Notes under the pieces: model-generated | Database searches by the model: none | What the model was told of the DNA's origin: nothing | The model's input: only the letters and a program-made list of their open reading frames with translations | Position numbers and translations under genes: made by a program | Origin: Heterodera schachtii | Taxonomy: Eukaryota; Nematoda; Chromadorea; Rhabditida; Heteroderidae | Assembly (NCBI GenBank): GCA_023374025.1 | Contig: SIJG01000026.1 | Coordinates: 1 to 64,000 of the forward strand | Direction: 5' to 3' | DNA length: 64,000 nucleotides | Part shown: positions 33,151-45,448 of the stretch, one piece after another | Layout: each line of letters starts with the position of its first letter | How positions within the stretch are numbered: the stretch's first letter is position 1

Positions 33151-33159
33151 ATAAAATAA

Positions 33160-33658
33160 ATTAAAAAATAAAGCAAAAAGGAAGAAAATATTCAACAAAA
33201 GAATGGAATAAAATTGAAAGAAAAATAACGAAAAAGTTGGGAACAAGTCGTAAAAATATTTATAAATGGTTTAAGGAATTAGGGCTTAATCAAAAAATAT
33301 ATAAAAGTAACAAATCAAAAACAAATAGAAGAAAAAATTGAAATTGTGCAAAAATTCATTTCAATGACCAAAGAATTTAAAGAAAAAAGAAAGTATTTCT
33401 CACAATGAATGGCAACAAAATTATGCCGAAATTTGTATGAAAATTGGAGTTAGCCGTTCAGTAATTGAAAAATGGAAGAGAAAATTTGGAATGAGCAACA
33501 AATGCATATCGAAGAAAGAAAAGATGGAAAAAATGAAAGTGTATTGGCAAATAAAAAAAGAAAAGCCAAAAATGTTTGATAAAGAAATTGCAAAAATGTT
33601 GAAAATTAAAAGAAAAAGCATTCAAAATTGGAAAAAACATTTTGATATGAATGAATGA
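33160..33658 (+). pseudogene. Triple-HTH family copy, frameshifted
   Basis: Repeat 1 (GRKYSTKEWNKIERKITKKL, IYKWFKELGL), then stops and shifts. From 33437 repeats 2 and 3 are open: GVSRSVIEKWKRKFGMS and KSIQNWKKHFDMNE. The leader is missing. An (ATGA)n run follows directly at about 33650-33675. Confidence 0.6.
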
Positions 33659-33789
33659 ATGAATGAATGAATGATAATGAAATGCACATTTTAGTTCAAA
33701 AACGTCATTTATTTCTTGATAAATTTTAGTATTCTTTTAAACCATTAATTTGGCGCTTTCTTTAATGGCATAAATATGCAAAAAAGAAA

Positions 33790-35052
33790 CACTGATTAAT
33801 AGGGATTCTTTTTTTAGGCACAAAAAATCGCGAAACAGGCACCTAAAAAGGCAGAAAAAAATCGCAAAATAGGCATTAAATATGCACAAAAATCCTCAAA
33901 TAGGCACAAAATAGGCAAATTAAAATTTTTATTAACACTTTTAGGTAACAAAAAATATAAAATTTTAAAAATTTCATAAGTAAATGAAATTATTTAAAGC
34001 TTTTTTCAAATAAAGACAAATTTGAAAACCAAATATTTTTTTAAGAGAAAAATATTAAATTTTGTGGATCAATTTTTGTGAAAAATTTTCATTTCTTAAG
34101 GGGGTGTATTTTCTGAAAATGTTTTCAGGTCATTTCTTAGGGGTGTATTTTTTTAAAATAAATTACAAAGGAACACATTTACTTGGCGATATTTAATCAT
34201 TTTTCTAACAAATAAATGCCTAAAAGCACACAAAAATTTACATGTCGGTAGAGAAAAAAAAATTCTTCATGGAACTAATCAAAATTTAGGTAATAGTACG
34301 GATGGTACCCCCCCCCCCCCTTTTTCGAAAAACAAAATTTTTTTAAAAATTTTTCGAGAAAAGATCATATAAGAGTTTTAGGGTCGGAGAATCCGAATCT
34401 GGCATTAATTTTGATCTATGTATAACCCCGAACCCGAATTCGAGCAAAAAGTCGAAAAAAATATGTACAAAAAACCCAAAATATGTAAATAAAATAGTAT
34501 AAAAAATGATAAAATATGTAAGAAATATGTACAAAAAACCCAAAATATGTAAATAAAAAATTTTTTAATGATTATTTTTTGAAAAAAAAAATTCCTCGTA
34601 AAGGGTGAAATAGGCACAAAATGCCATAAAAATTACCTAAATAGGTTTTGAATCACCTTTTAGTATTTCACAAAATTAATTTTTGATATCTCATTTTTGA
34701 AAAAAATAATTGATTTTTTAGGGATACATTTAATTTTCTCAAAAAATTTCTATCAATTCTCAAAAATCATCAAAATATATAAAAAAAAAATAATTAAAAT
34801 ATATACGAAAAATTGTGAAAAATGTACAAAAAAGTCCAAAAATATGTAAATAAAAGTCCTATGAAAAAATATGTATTTACATAAAATGCCCAGCCCTACA
34901 AAAAAAACAAAAAAAAATTTTTTTAATTTTTCGTAAATCTTTTTTTTTCACTTTAATAATCTGCTGATTTCGTTCGCACCAGTAAGAGTGCGTCCAAGTT
35001 GGCCTTTAAAAACAAGAGTGCCGATCGAAAATGTTTCAAAACCAGAACATAA
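33790..35052. repeat. Relics of hAT-type and ATATGTACAAAA-type elements
   Basis: TAGGGATTCTTTTTTTAGGCAC (about 33801) is the same terminus and subterminal sequence as the complete element at 41075-41698. From 34440 to 34890, ATGTACAAAAAACCCAAAAT and ATGTAAATAAAA motifs repeat, ending near ATGCCCAGCCCTA (about 34888). A 12-C run lies at about 34309. No gene. Confidence 0.5.
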
Positions 35053-35954
35053 NNNNNNNNNNNNNNNNNNNNNNNNNNNNNNNNNNNNNNNNNNNNNNNN
35101 NNNNNNNNNNNNNNNNNNNNNNNNNNNNNNNNNNNNNNNNNNNNNNNNNNNNNNNNNNNNNNNNNNNNNNNNNNNNNNNNNNNNNNNNNNNNNNNNNNNN
35201 NNNNNNNNNNNNNNNNNNNNNNNNNNNNNNNNNNNNNNNNNNNNNNNNNNNNNNNNNNNNNNNNNNNNNNNNNNNNNNNNNNNNNNNNNNNNNNNNNNNN
35301 NNNNNNNNNNNNNNNNNNNNNNNNNNNNNNNNNNNNNNNNNNNNNNNNNNNNNNNNNNNNNNNNNNNNNNNNNNNNNNNNNNNNNNNNNNNNNNNNNNNN
35401 NNNNNNNNNNNNNNNNNNNNNNNNNNNNNNNNNNNNNNNNNNNNNNNNNNNNNNNNNNNNNNNNNNNNNNNNNNNNNNNNNNNNNNNNNNNNNNNNNNNN
35501 NNNNNNNNNNNNNNNNNNNNNNNNNNNNNNNNNNNNNNNNNNNNNNNNNNNNNNNNNNNNNNNNNNNNNNNNNNNNNNNNNNNNNNNNNNNNNNNNNNNN
35601 NNNNNNNNNNNNNNNNNNNNNNNNNNNNNNNNNNNNNNNNNNNNNNNNNNNNNNNNNNNNNNNNNNNNNNNNNNNNNNNNNNNNNNNNNNNNNNNNNNNN
35701 NNNNNNNNNNNNNNNNNNNNNNNNNNNNNNNNNNNNNNNNNNNNNNNNNNNNNNNNNNNNNNNNNNNNNNNNNNNNNNNNNNNNNNNNNNNNNNNNNNNN
35801 NNNNNNNNNNNNNNNNNNNNNNNNNNNNNNNNNNNNNNNNNNNNNNNNNNNNNNNNNNNNNNNNNNNNNNNNNNNNNNNNNNNNNNNNNNNNNNNNNNNN
35901 NNNNNNNNNNNNNNNNNNNNNNNNNNNNNNNNNNNNNNNNNNNNNNNNNNNNNN
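35053..35954. other. Assembly gap (902 N)
   Basis: Unresolved bases. Long frames that appear to cross this interval are artefacts. Confidence 1.
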
Positions 35955-37630
35955 ATGGAGTTTTTTGAGTCGCTGATTATGAATATGCCACCCATTCGAC
36001 TTATTTCGAGTCCCGGACCCGAAACAAAAAGTCGAAAAATTCTCCCTTTTGTTCATAAACTGACCAAAAAAGAGAGCAAAATGTAGTCACAAATCATTGT
36101 ATGTAACATCAAAAAATAGTAACCTATTCTATACAGATACGCATATAAAAGTGAATTTTGGAAAACCTGTTTTCGACCTTTTGTTCGAAATCGGACCCAG
36201 GATGCGAAATAAGTCAAAATGGATCTCAGATTCATAATCATCGATCCAGAAAACCCCCATAAACACGTTTCCACGATTTTAGAACAAAAAATTTTTCTTC
36301 CCAAAATTGGAGGGGAGCTCCATCGATAGTATTACCCTTGCATTTAATAAAGATCACAATGATTCACGATCACTAATCATTATTATCATCATCATCATTA
36401 CAATCACTTATCATAATTATCTTCATCATCATTACGATCACCAATCCTCATCATCGCCTGTCGTCATCATCCTCATCATCTCATTTTCGTCATCATCCTC
36501 CTTCTCATTGTCGTCATAATTACGACCACTAATCGTTATCATCATCATCATTTTTGCCGTCATTATCCTCATCATCTCATTGTCATCATCATCATCATCC
36601 TCTTCATTGTCCTCATCACGTAACATCCAAAGCATGACACCAGCGCCGACAAGAAAACCGCACAAACTAAAAAAATGAAATGGGAAAGGGAAAAATTGAG
36701 AAAAAAAAAATTGCGAAAAACTGACAAGTCGTCTTTTAAAGGCATTGTCAGAGGGAGAAAAACTCGAAGAGTGAAAAAGACGAAAATAAATGGCGAATGG
36801 AAAATAATAATGAAAAAGTGGCGGAGGAACAACCGCTTTTATACTAAATTTTATTGTTGCCGTTGTTGTTGTTGGTTAGGGGATGTGCGAGAAATGATTT
36901 TTTCCCGCGAATCGAGACCGAGAAGCGAAAAACCCGAGAAATTTCTCGAGTCGAGAAACCTTTATGAAATTAATTGTTTAAATCAAAAACACATGAAAGA
37001 TAAGGGGTGGGTCAACCGGAATTTTTTTTTTTTTTTTTGCGAAGAAGTCTGCACTGAATTGACGACCTTTTTTTCTTTTCATGGGTGGAGTTCGGTTTAA
37101 GTCCAGGCTTTCTATTTGTTCTGATTTATAAACAGCTGGAGGGATGGTAATTACCAGGGCCCGAATTTTTAGATTTTCAACAATTTTTTTTTGCGGATAG
37201 CATTTGCTGAGATAAGCGCAAAAAACACTTTTTCTTCGATCAATTTTTCGATTTAGAGCGACTTTTTAGCAACTATTTTCAACTATTTCTGCTTTTCAAC
37301 AAAAAATTATTATGAAAATGCAATAAAAAAAAACAAAAATGCACGCCTGAGATGTGACCTAATTTTTTTCTTCAAAAAATACACCTTTAAAAATCAACTT
37401 TAAAAAAAATATTAAAAAGAAGCGATTTTTCAAAAACCAAAAATCCTGGCCATGATTTGGCGGATGATCGAAAACTTTTTACACTTGAAAATCTTCAAAT
37501 GTGTTTTAATTACAATTGTGCAACAGAAAAGGATAAAGATGAAAAAATTTTAAAAATTCATACATTTATTGAGATGTTTTTCCAATTTTTGGCAATTTTT
37601 TAGCAACTATCTTTGCATTTTTCAGTTTTT
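35955..37630. other. Intergenic DNA with an (ATC)n microsatellite
   Basis: From about 36375 to 36615 the sequence is an imperfect CAT/ATC trinucleotide repeat with occasional CTTCAT or CGTCAT units. A plus-strand frame at 36675-37100 is lysine/arginine-rich and AT-driven, and I do not consider it a gene. Nothing else is supported. Confidence 0.5.
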
Positions 37631-37812
37631 TAAACGGGATTAACATTGAGATGGTAATTATTATCATTTTGGCGCGCCGGCTTAATGTTGCTGATGGCAT
37701 TGTAACCCTGTTTGAAGAATTCTTGCATTGACGGCACGATATTTGCGCGTTTTTTGAGGAGGAAGTTCACCAGCGACGACGCACATCGTGCGCGATGTCT
37801 GCGTCGGTAAAA

Positions 37813-38170
37813 ACCCAACTCGTACTGCCCCAACTCGTACTGTTTTTCGACAAAAAAAGCGTCATAACTTTTGTTAAAGTCAACCAAATTAAACATTCTT
37901 GGTAGCATTCAATAGATCTTAAAATTCTGTGTCTACCAACCAAGTTTAAAAAAAAATTGATCAATTTTGAAAAAAAAGTTATTGACGAAATTTTTTTTTT
38001 TATGATTTTTGGTCAGAACTTTTTTGAAAAGCAATAAAATTTTCTTGCATTTTGCAGATAGTAGAGAACATTAAAGGCTATCGAATGATACCAAGAATGT
38101 TTACTTTGGTCGATTTTGACAAAAGTTATGACGATTTTTTTTTGTTGTTGAAAAACAGGACGAGTTGGGT
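37813..38170. mobile_element. MITE with ACCCAACTCGT inverted ends
   Basis: Left end ACCCAACTCGT (partly duplicated internally) and right end ACGAGTTGGGT, with inner inverted boxes TTTTTCGACAA and GTCATAACTTTTGTT. The internal CATTCTTGGTA/TACCAAGAATG pair relates it to the elements at 14965 and 47661. Confidence 0.65.
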
Positions 38171-39238
38171 GTCGTCCGTCTGGGTCAGGGGTGGGGCGAA
38201 ACAGCATCCGCGGAATTTGGTCAGGCGGATTTATGTAAAAAAGTTTTACGCAGGAGCTAAAATTTCAAAAAATATTGAGTCAGAATTTTTTGCACTTTTG
38301 CTCATATCGAATTGTGTTGATGAAGCGAAAGACAGTTAGTTGGATGTGATCAATTCGGAAAGGGGAGAACCCGGTGTTTATCCCTCCATTAAATCACCCG
38401 GGTTTCTCGACAATTTCATTAAAATTTACAACATTTCCTTCACCCTCCAGCGTCGCCTTTTCGAACAACGCCGACAGCAGAGAGCAAACTTCTTTATTTT
38501 TGTAAAAAAAATAATAATTAAGGTTTTTGACAAATCTCCAGTTCAGGACAAATGTGAAAAGTCAGAAAATTTGTGACAAAAACTTATTCCATTAAAATGT
38601 GTGGTTATGCCACAAATTACTGCGTATTTGCGAAAAAATCCACGCAATAAAAAGAGAGAGAAAAAAAAGAGAGAGAGAGAGCGAGAGAGAAGAGAGAGAT
38701 AGATAAGAGAGAGAGAGAGAGGGAGAATAAGAAAGAGATAAGAGAGAGAGAGAAATCGAGAATCAGAGAGAGAGAGGGAGAATCAGATAAAGAGAGAGAG
38801 AGACAATCAGAGAGAGGGAGAGAGAGAGAGATGGAGAATCAGAGAGAGAGAAGAGAGTGAGCAAAGAGAGAGAGAGAGAGAAAAAGAAAATGGACAAAAT
38901 GATCTCCTTAATTTGTAAAAAAAAATTAAATGCCATGGAAATTGTTCATAAAAATGGAATTACATTCATCAGAAAGCATTCGCATTCTAAGATTTACTTA
39001 TTCACAGTACTAATAATTTATGTATTATTTTAAATTATTAAAATTAAATTAAACATTTTTATGCTAAAAATACAATAATAAAATTTATAAATTTGCTTTT
39101 GATTTTTATTTAAAATTTCAAGTTTTTGAAATTTTCAATCCAATGGGCCGGGCTTTTAAAATTTGAACAAGTTAAGCGCAAGAACTTAAGGCACAGATTC
39201 CATTGTTTTCTGGCTTTGTTTTTCTGCAGATCGAGAAA
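38171..39238. other. Intergenic DNA with a (GA)n microsatellite
   Basis: A GA-rich microsatellite occupies about 38655-38890 with interruptions (ATCAGA, ATAAGA). Short frames at 38052-38576 have no recognisable features. Confidence 0.5.
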
Positions 39239-40090
39239 ATGCGTTTGAATTTTCTGCTGCTTTTGGCAACACTTTTGGCAATGGGCAAATGCGATGGACA
39301 AAAATGCGGACAAATGCTGGCAAACTTCCAAAACAATTGGTCCAAATGCCAAGACAAACTGACCAAATGCCGAAACAATCTGGCAAAGCGCCGAATGATT
39401 CCGGAAAAAAGGCAGCCAAAATCGACGACAGAAAAAATCTTTATTTTTTGTTTGAAAAATATGGAGAAAAAATTCTCGGCAAAAATAGCAAACAAAATGA
39501 TCAATTAAAGAAGATTATTGAAGGGTTAAACAAGAAAAAGTGCCTGCTGGAGGCAGTTTTTGATAAAAATGCAAAGGTAAATTTGAAAATTTGTGCCATT
39601 TTCCCCCAACCTCCGATTAATCATTCACAAAATTCATTTTTTAAAATACTGACAGAAAAATATTTATTCGGATGAAAAAGAATTCAAATTTTTCAAAAAG
39701 AGATGGGAAAAAATTGATCAGAATGATCCGGCATTAAGTGAATTGTTGGATGGATTATTTGCTGTGTAATTCGAGCAAATGAGGCGATGAAAAACGGTAA
39801 AAAACAAAAACGGAAAACAATAAATCCCCCGCCGAGGAGAGAAGAAAATTGAGCCAAAAGCAATTTTAATTGAGCTAATTGACATTTATAATGAGTTGCA
39901 ATTAGACAATGAAAAATGATAGAAAATTGCCGAAAATGTGGCAAAAAAGGAAAAGAAGAAAAAGGGCAAAAAGAAAAAGGAAATAATGGACAAAAAGAAC
40001 GGCGTTTTCTCCGATTTGTTGCGCGGTCATTGGAAATTGAATGGGACGCAAATGCTTTTTATGGACAAAATGGCGACGACGATGAAGGTA
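39239..40090 (+). pseudogene. Relic of a small secreted-protein gene
   Basis: A leader MRLNFLLLLATLLAMGKCDG starts at 39239. The following frame is shifted relative to the paralogue at 56541. The downstream block is recognisable (LYFLFEKYGEKILGKNSKQN, LNKKKCLLEAVFDKNAK) in another frame. The second exon has an in-frame TAA in place of the alanines of the intact copy, and the third block has stops. It is the decayed duplicate of 56541-57153. Confidence 0.65.
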
Positions 40091-40097
40091 TTTAAAT

Positions 40098-41052
40098 TAG
40101 AGTAGGTCGGGACCGGGAATTTTCGGGTTGAAAAACCGGGACTTTTTGGCTCGGAAAACCGGGAATTTCCCGGTCACGGTCAAAACCGGAACTTCGGTAC
40201 TCAGTTGTCCGTGTTTTGGTCCCGGTCCCTACCTACCAGGGATGGCATTCCGAGGCCCCAAAAATTTTCGGAAATCGGAAATCGGAATTCCGGGGGTCCA
40301 AAATTTTTCGGAAATCGGAAATCGGATTTCCGAGGCCCAAAAATTTTTCGGAAGTCGGAAATCGGAATTCCGACCCCAAAAACGTCGGAAATCGGAATTC
40401 GGAAGTCGGAAATCGGAAATTTTTCAAAAAATATAAAATATAATAAAAAATTTTTAAATATTATAATAGGCTAAATTTTTAATTCTTAACCAAGTAAAAG
40501 CTGATTCAAAATTTTTTTGTTCTATTTAAATAAATATTTGCCTTAAAAAATTATTCAATGATTTTCATCAAAAATTTTACCTTTTTTTTTAGCGGCGCGT
40601 TTTTTCAAAATTTTTGAAAACACGGCGGGCGAGGTCCGGCGGTGCCGATAGGCGCCGCCGGGGAAAATTTTTTATAATTTTTAATCAAATTGTTAACAAA
40701 TCTTGTCCAAAAATGACTAAATTTAGCGATTTTGAGGCAAAAATTTCTCAAGAAAAATATGATTTTTAGGGTGCGGCGGTGCCGATAGGCGCCGCCGGGA
40801 ATTTTTTGAAAATTTCAATGCAATTTATTAACCAAAATTGTAAAAAATTGTTAATTTTTTGAAAAAAAATTCAAAAAAAATTTCCGAAAATTTCCGACTT
40901 TTTATCAAAAATGTCGGAAATCGGAAGTCGGAATTCCGACGTCCAAAATTTTTTCGGAAATCGGAAATCGGAATTCCGACCCCAAAAATGTCGGAAATCG
41001 GAAATCGGAAGTCGGAAATCGGAATTCCGTGCCATCCCTGCTACCTACCCTA
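40098..41052. mobile_element. Outer hAT-type MITE, interrupted by another
   Basis: Terminal inverted repeats TAGAGTAGGTCGGGACCGGG and, at the right, CCCGGTCCCTACC...CTACCCTA. Flanked by the perfect 8-bp direct repeat ATTTAAAT (40090-40097 and 41053-41060). It contains the inner element 40237-41040 plus its target duplication. Without the insert it is only about 140 bp. Confidence 0.8.
40237..41040. mobile_element. Inner hAT-type MITE (804 bp)
   Basis: Ends CAGGGATGGCA and TGCCATCCCTG, flanked by the perfect 8-bp direct repeat CTACCTAC (40229-40236 and 41041-41048). Both subterminal regions are arrays of GGAAATCGGAAATCGGAATTCCG-type repeats in inverted orientation. No transposase. It inserted into the outer element. 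Confidence 0.85.
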
Positions 41053-41074
41053 ATTTAAATGGATTAGTGATTGA

Positions 41075-41698
41075 TAGGGCTTCTTTTTTTAGGGACAAAA
41101 AATCGCGAAATAGGCACCTAAAAAGATAGAAAAAATCGCAAAATAGACATTAAATAGGCACAAAAATCCTCGAATAGGCACTAAAATGGGATAAAAAAAA
41201 ATTTTTTTTAACGCTTTTTAGGTAGGAAAACACGTAAAAACTTAATCAAAACACTTAATTTTGGTTATATTTCAATTGTAAATGAAATTATTAAATATTT
41301 TAAAGTTTTTTCGAGTAAGGACAAATTTTAAAGCAAAAATTTTTTATCAAGGAAAAAAAAATTAAATTTTGGCGATCAATTTTTGAGAAAATTTTTCAGT
41401 TTTAGGGGTGTGTTTTGAAAAAAATTTTTTTGGGTCATTTCTTAGGGGTGTATTTTTTGTTTTTATTGTATTTTTGTTAAGGATTTTTTCGAAAATCCTG
41501 AAAAAATCGCAAAAAATGGCGAAATAGGCACAAAAATAGGCATTTAGGCATTAAGCACAAAAAGTCCAAAATAGGCAAAGTTAGGCATTATAAAAGTCAT
41601 CGTAGACACCCCAAACCAAGCGGAAAACGCGTTTTTCTTGCTTATCTAAGCGTATTAAGTGCGCAAAAATTTTAGGCATTTGCCTAAAAAAAACCCTA
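41075..41698. mobile_element. hAT-type MITE (624 bp)
   Basis: Starts TAGGGCTTCTTTTTTTAGG and ends CCTAAAAAAAACCCTA, flanked by the perfect 8-bp direct repeat GTGATTGA (41067-41074 and 41699-41706). Internally rich in AAATAGGCAC motifs. A related left part lies at about 33801. Confidence 0.85.
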
Positions 41699-42071
41699 GT
41701 GATTGATTTATTCCTCACCCTAAATTTTACAATTTTTAAGGTCCTAAATTCAAAAAACAAATAGCTAGGTTGTGAATTTGGTGTAAACCTACACTTGGAT
41801 TCTCTCTATGCTCTGAATAGTAGATATTATTTTTGCTTATATTAAAATATAAAGAAAAATTTGAGAATCCATTTTTTCAATCCGCGGATTTTTTGCGGCT
41901 CAGAAATCGGAAGACCCCCTTTTTTTGGGGGGTTCCAAAAAGGGACCATCTATTTAACACTAAGAGTAAGCAAATCCATATTTGCCGCTTATTTATCCAC
42001 ATTTTAAACAAATAAATCTCATTTTGGATGATGCAATTGGTCGTCGTCATCATCGTCAGAGGCGTCCCAAA

Positions 42072-42329
42072 CGAATGGATAATAATAATATTTCGACGGC
42101 ACCGGCGCCAACAAATTCAAATGACATTATTATTTTGAGCTGGATTGGGATCATATTCGTTGGTATTCCTCTGTTCTACTGTTTCCAACATTGTTTTTGT
42201 TCACTCGTCGTCCCAAGACTACAACGTGTAAATGTGTTTAGAATGCCGGCCCGAAATGGGTTTAGAGTGCCACCGCATCCGCAGGAAGACAGTGCGTACA
42301 AAAATAAATTTTTACAAAATAACGCCTAA
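42072..42329 (+). CDS. Small single-pass membrane protein, hypothetical
   Basis: From the ATG at 42072 an 85-codon frame reads MDNNNISTAPAPTNSNDIII, then a hydrophobic segment (LSWIGIIFVGIPLFYCFQ, residues about 20-42), then a polar, proline-containing tail ending AYKNKFLQNNA. An in-frame start 30 codons upstream is possible. Composition is less AT-skewed than the surroundings, which favours coding. Family unknown. Confidence 0.45.
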   Translation, partial: RMDNNNISTAPAPTNSNDIIILSWIGIIFVGIPLFYCFQHCFCSLVVPRLQRVNVFRMPARNGFRVPPHPQEDSAYKNKFLQNNA

Positions 42330-43590
42330 GTCTGGTCTCAAGCCAAAGCATAATCCGAAAGCTATGCTTATTCTAAGCCTTTATATAACTGGCTTTGTAT
42401 GAATTGTTCATTGTACGAACTGCCTAGACCCCGGGGGGAGGGGATGAGGGAGCTAAAGTCCCCTCCCCCCCCCCCCCCCCCCCCCGAAGCCCAAAAAAAA
42501 TTTGTCTGCAAATTCTTTTAAATACAGTATCAGGGTGGTGACGGAAGTATTATAAGTTAAGTAAACAAGAATGTGTAGTTGATTGTGTGTGGGGCATTTT
42601 GGAAATATACTTGAGAAAGTTTTCTTGTTAAAATTCCTACTCCAGCAGCAGCAGTAAAATGCTGTTTTTCACACCCCAGAAAAAGAGGGGGGGGGGGGGA
42701 ATACGGTGTCAGAGACAGTAGGTGGCGGCCATACTGCCGCCGTGGTAAAAGATTTTAAATCATTTGTATATTTAAATAAGGGAATAAAATTTTTCGATTT
42801 ATTTAAAAAACAATTTTAAATTCAAAAATTCCGTTTATGTTTTTTAAGGAAATATTTAATTGGCCAAAAATGAATACCCTTAATGTTTATCTAAATTTCT
42901 GGTCTAATGATTTAATAAAGTTCATGCCAACAATGTTTTGTTGAATGGTGCCACAAAACGAGGCGAACAGCACAAGGCACTGCTGCTGTGGATGGTTGGA
43001 TGGAAGAGAACGGATGGATTAGAGGGGTAATTAGCAAAGTGATCAATTGACAAGCAGTGATTGTGCATTAATAAATGACAAAATTTTTGTCATTTTGGAC
43101 AGAGATTTGCAATAAATGGCATTGTTGTAATATCATAAATCTTTTGAAAATGTAAAATTTTGGATACTGTTTAATAACGTCAATTGTCAAGTACATCCTT
43201 GGGACAAAGGACGCCTTCAATTTTCAAAGACCCTAAGCACCAAAGCCAAGATCATCCTTGGCACCCAAGGACGAATGGGAGCCCTTAATTAAATCTTAGG
43301 CCCGGTTAATCCTAATTTTCAAAAATTAAAATATATTTTTTGTACGTTTTATAAACGAAATCTATGAAAATAATTATAAAAACAGAATATATTAAACATA
43401 AAAAGGTTTGAATATAAAATATTTCGCCAAGAAAAATAAGTAGCTTCTAAATTTTTTAAACCTTTTTAGTCAAATCTATGTAGGCCATCTTATTTTATTC
43501 TTTAATTTTCTATGAAATTTTATTTTCTTTTACAATATTTATTATTACCATTGCCATTTTTGGAATTTTAGAAGCGTAATAATATTATAT
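42330..43590. other. Intergenic DNA with homopolymer C and G runs
   Basis: A C run of about 20 at 42465 and a G run at 42690. A stretch at 42890-43150 (ATTAATAAATGACAAAATTTTTGTCATTTT) resembles 44910-45010, another local duplication trace. No gene. Confidence 0.4.
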
Positions 43591-43672
43591 TCAACAAATC
43601 TTCCTTTTACTGAAAAAGTACTGCCGGTCCGGCTCCCCTTTTACGTTTTGCCTGGCTCTATAACAAATTGGG

Positions 43673-44896
43673 AATGTTTCTTCAAAAGCAAAAGAAGGAG
43701 AACCGAGCAAAGAAGAAGGCAGCAACTGGCGAGGCCACTCCGCCCCTTCCTTTCGTCTCCGAAGAGGAAAGACTTGCTCAGCTTGAGGCACACCTTCAAA
43801 AATACACACTCATTAAGCGAGAAATTGAGCGTGGTAATGATTAATTTTGTTGTAAGATACATTTAGGAAAACGTGTGGCTGTACTCACGAAATAAAAAAA
43901 GAACGTTTACAAGGAAAAATGGATGTGTTTTTTAATATTTTGTACGAAAAAACATGGCAACGATTTTTAAAGGTAGATTTAGGAAAACTTAGGTGGCTGT
44001 TCCCCCGCGATTACCAAAGGGTGGAAAACAATTGTTTGAAATTGGGTTTAAGGAACGCCGAATTCGATTATGTCATCCATGGATTTGGGAAAGCGAAATT
44101 TCGATTACAGTTTTTCCGCTTTTATAGCTGCAACTGCATCCGATGGAGTGGCTCCGACTGCTAGCAAGGAAACTGAGGAGGATGACACTGCGCAAAATGC
44201 CCAAATAGCAACTGACATTTCTGAAGAACAGTTTGCTTCTGCCGGTCCGGCTAAAAACTCTCTCGGAAGAACTGTAGAAGCGCGGCAGCATTCTCGCAGT
44301 AATTCTCCTTCATCTGAGGATGAGGATCGGCCAGGATAGAAACGGGACCACCAATTTTCTGCCGGTCGGCAACAAAAGGAAACAGGGCCAGGTATTTTTT
44401 GGGCAATGTTGGTTTAAAGTCAATCTAGTATTTCTTTCACACTAGTGTTGGATTTGTCTTTGACGCTAGTGTCTAATCTCTAATGACCAATCTCACATTA
44501 GTGTGACTTGGATAAAAAAACCGCCAAAATAAGTATCTTAAAGCCACGCGTCCAAAGCGTACAGCTGTAGACGATCCGAAAAAATCCACGGCAAAGAAGG
44601 CGAAAACAACAACACAGCCCGAAACAGAAATGGTCGACAGTTCTGCTTCAGAAGATGTTGGAAATCCCCAACAGCCGGCGCGTGATGAATTACCGACAAT
44701 GAAAACGAGCAAGAATCTCAGCATATGGAGGTGGACCAACACGGCGCACTGCAGTGTCGCACCCATACGAAATGGTCATTGGCTCGCCTTTGGATGGGAA
44801 AATGATGGACAATTTGTGGGGATGGGGACGGACGATGCCGAAATAAATCGGCACAACAACGGCATGACAAATGCGCCAACTGATGACGATGGATGA
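43673..44896 (+). CDS. Hypothetical multi-exon gene with coiled coil, possibly broken
   Basis: First exon 43673-43833: MFLQKQKKENRAKKKAATGE, then a probable coiled coil EEERLAQLEAHLQKYTLIKR, ending at a GTAATG donor. A second coding block at 44070-44339 (MSSMDLGKRNFDYSFSAFIA, acidic and Ser-rich, ending SSEDEDRPG) meets an in-frame TAG at 44337, after which the frame stays open to a GTATTT donor. A third block at about 44522-44896 is basic (NKYLKATRPKRTAVDDPKKS) and ends NAPTDDDG. Exon joins are uncertain, and the TAG may mean a pseudogene or a missed intron. The composition suggests a nuclear protein. Confidence 0.4.
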
Positions 44897-45448
44897 GATT
44901 GGTCCAAATTTTTGATTAGTTGATGCTATGGACAAAATGATCGATTGACGAACGAGACAAAATTTGTTGTCATTTTGACTGGGAATTGAAATAAAATGGC
45001 AATGTACAATTTCATCTTTTATAGGATAATTCAAGCGATATTGGACCGAATTTTTAAAATACAAACTAATAAATAATCAAATGAATAAAAATACAATGGT
45101 ATATCATTAAACAAATACAAATATTTGAATTGGAAAAATTAAACAAAAGGACATCGCTATAGGCATTAATTAAATTTTTTAAATAGTTTTTATTCATTTT
45201 TCGATGCATTTAAATTGTAATTTCAATTGTTGTGCATTTATGAGAGGATATTTTTGCAGTTTTTGTCAAAAAATTATAGCACATGCTGGTGGATGATGTG
45301 TTAAAAAATGCGTATAGGACTGAATATAGGAGGGACTCAAAACAATGACACCCTTAATAAAAAATAAATAAATAAAAATTTGCTGATTGATATTTGGCCA
45401 ACTGATCAGCAGCGGTAGACAGGTCACTGATCAATGATCTCCGCTCTC

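Noticed and set aside
34953..36086. Long frames across 35 kb and 58.6-59 kb
   Set aside because: They consist of N bases read as unknown residues; no real sequence supports them.
36675..37100. 141-codon lysine/arginine-rich frame
   Set aside because: Composition follows local A/G richness, with a poly-F stretch from a T run and no splice or homology support.
38655..38890. CRISPR-like or regulatory purine repeat
   Set aside because: It is an ordinary imperfect (GA)n microsatellite; there are no spaced identical repeats and this is a eukaryotic genome.
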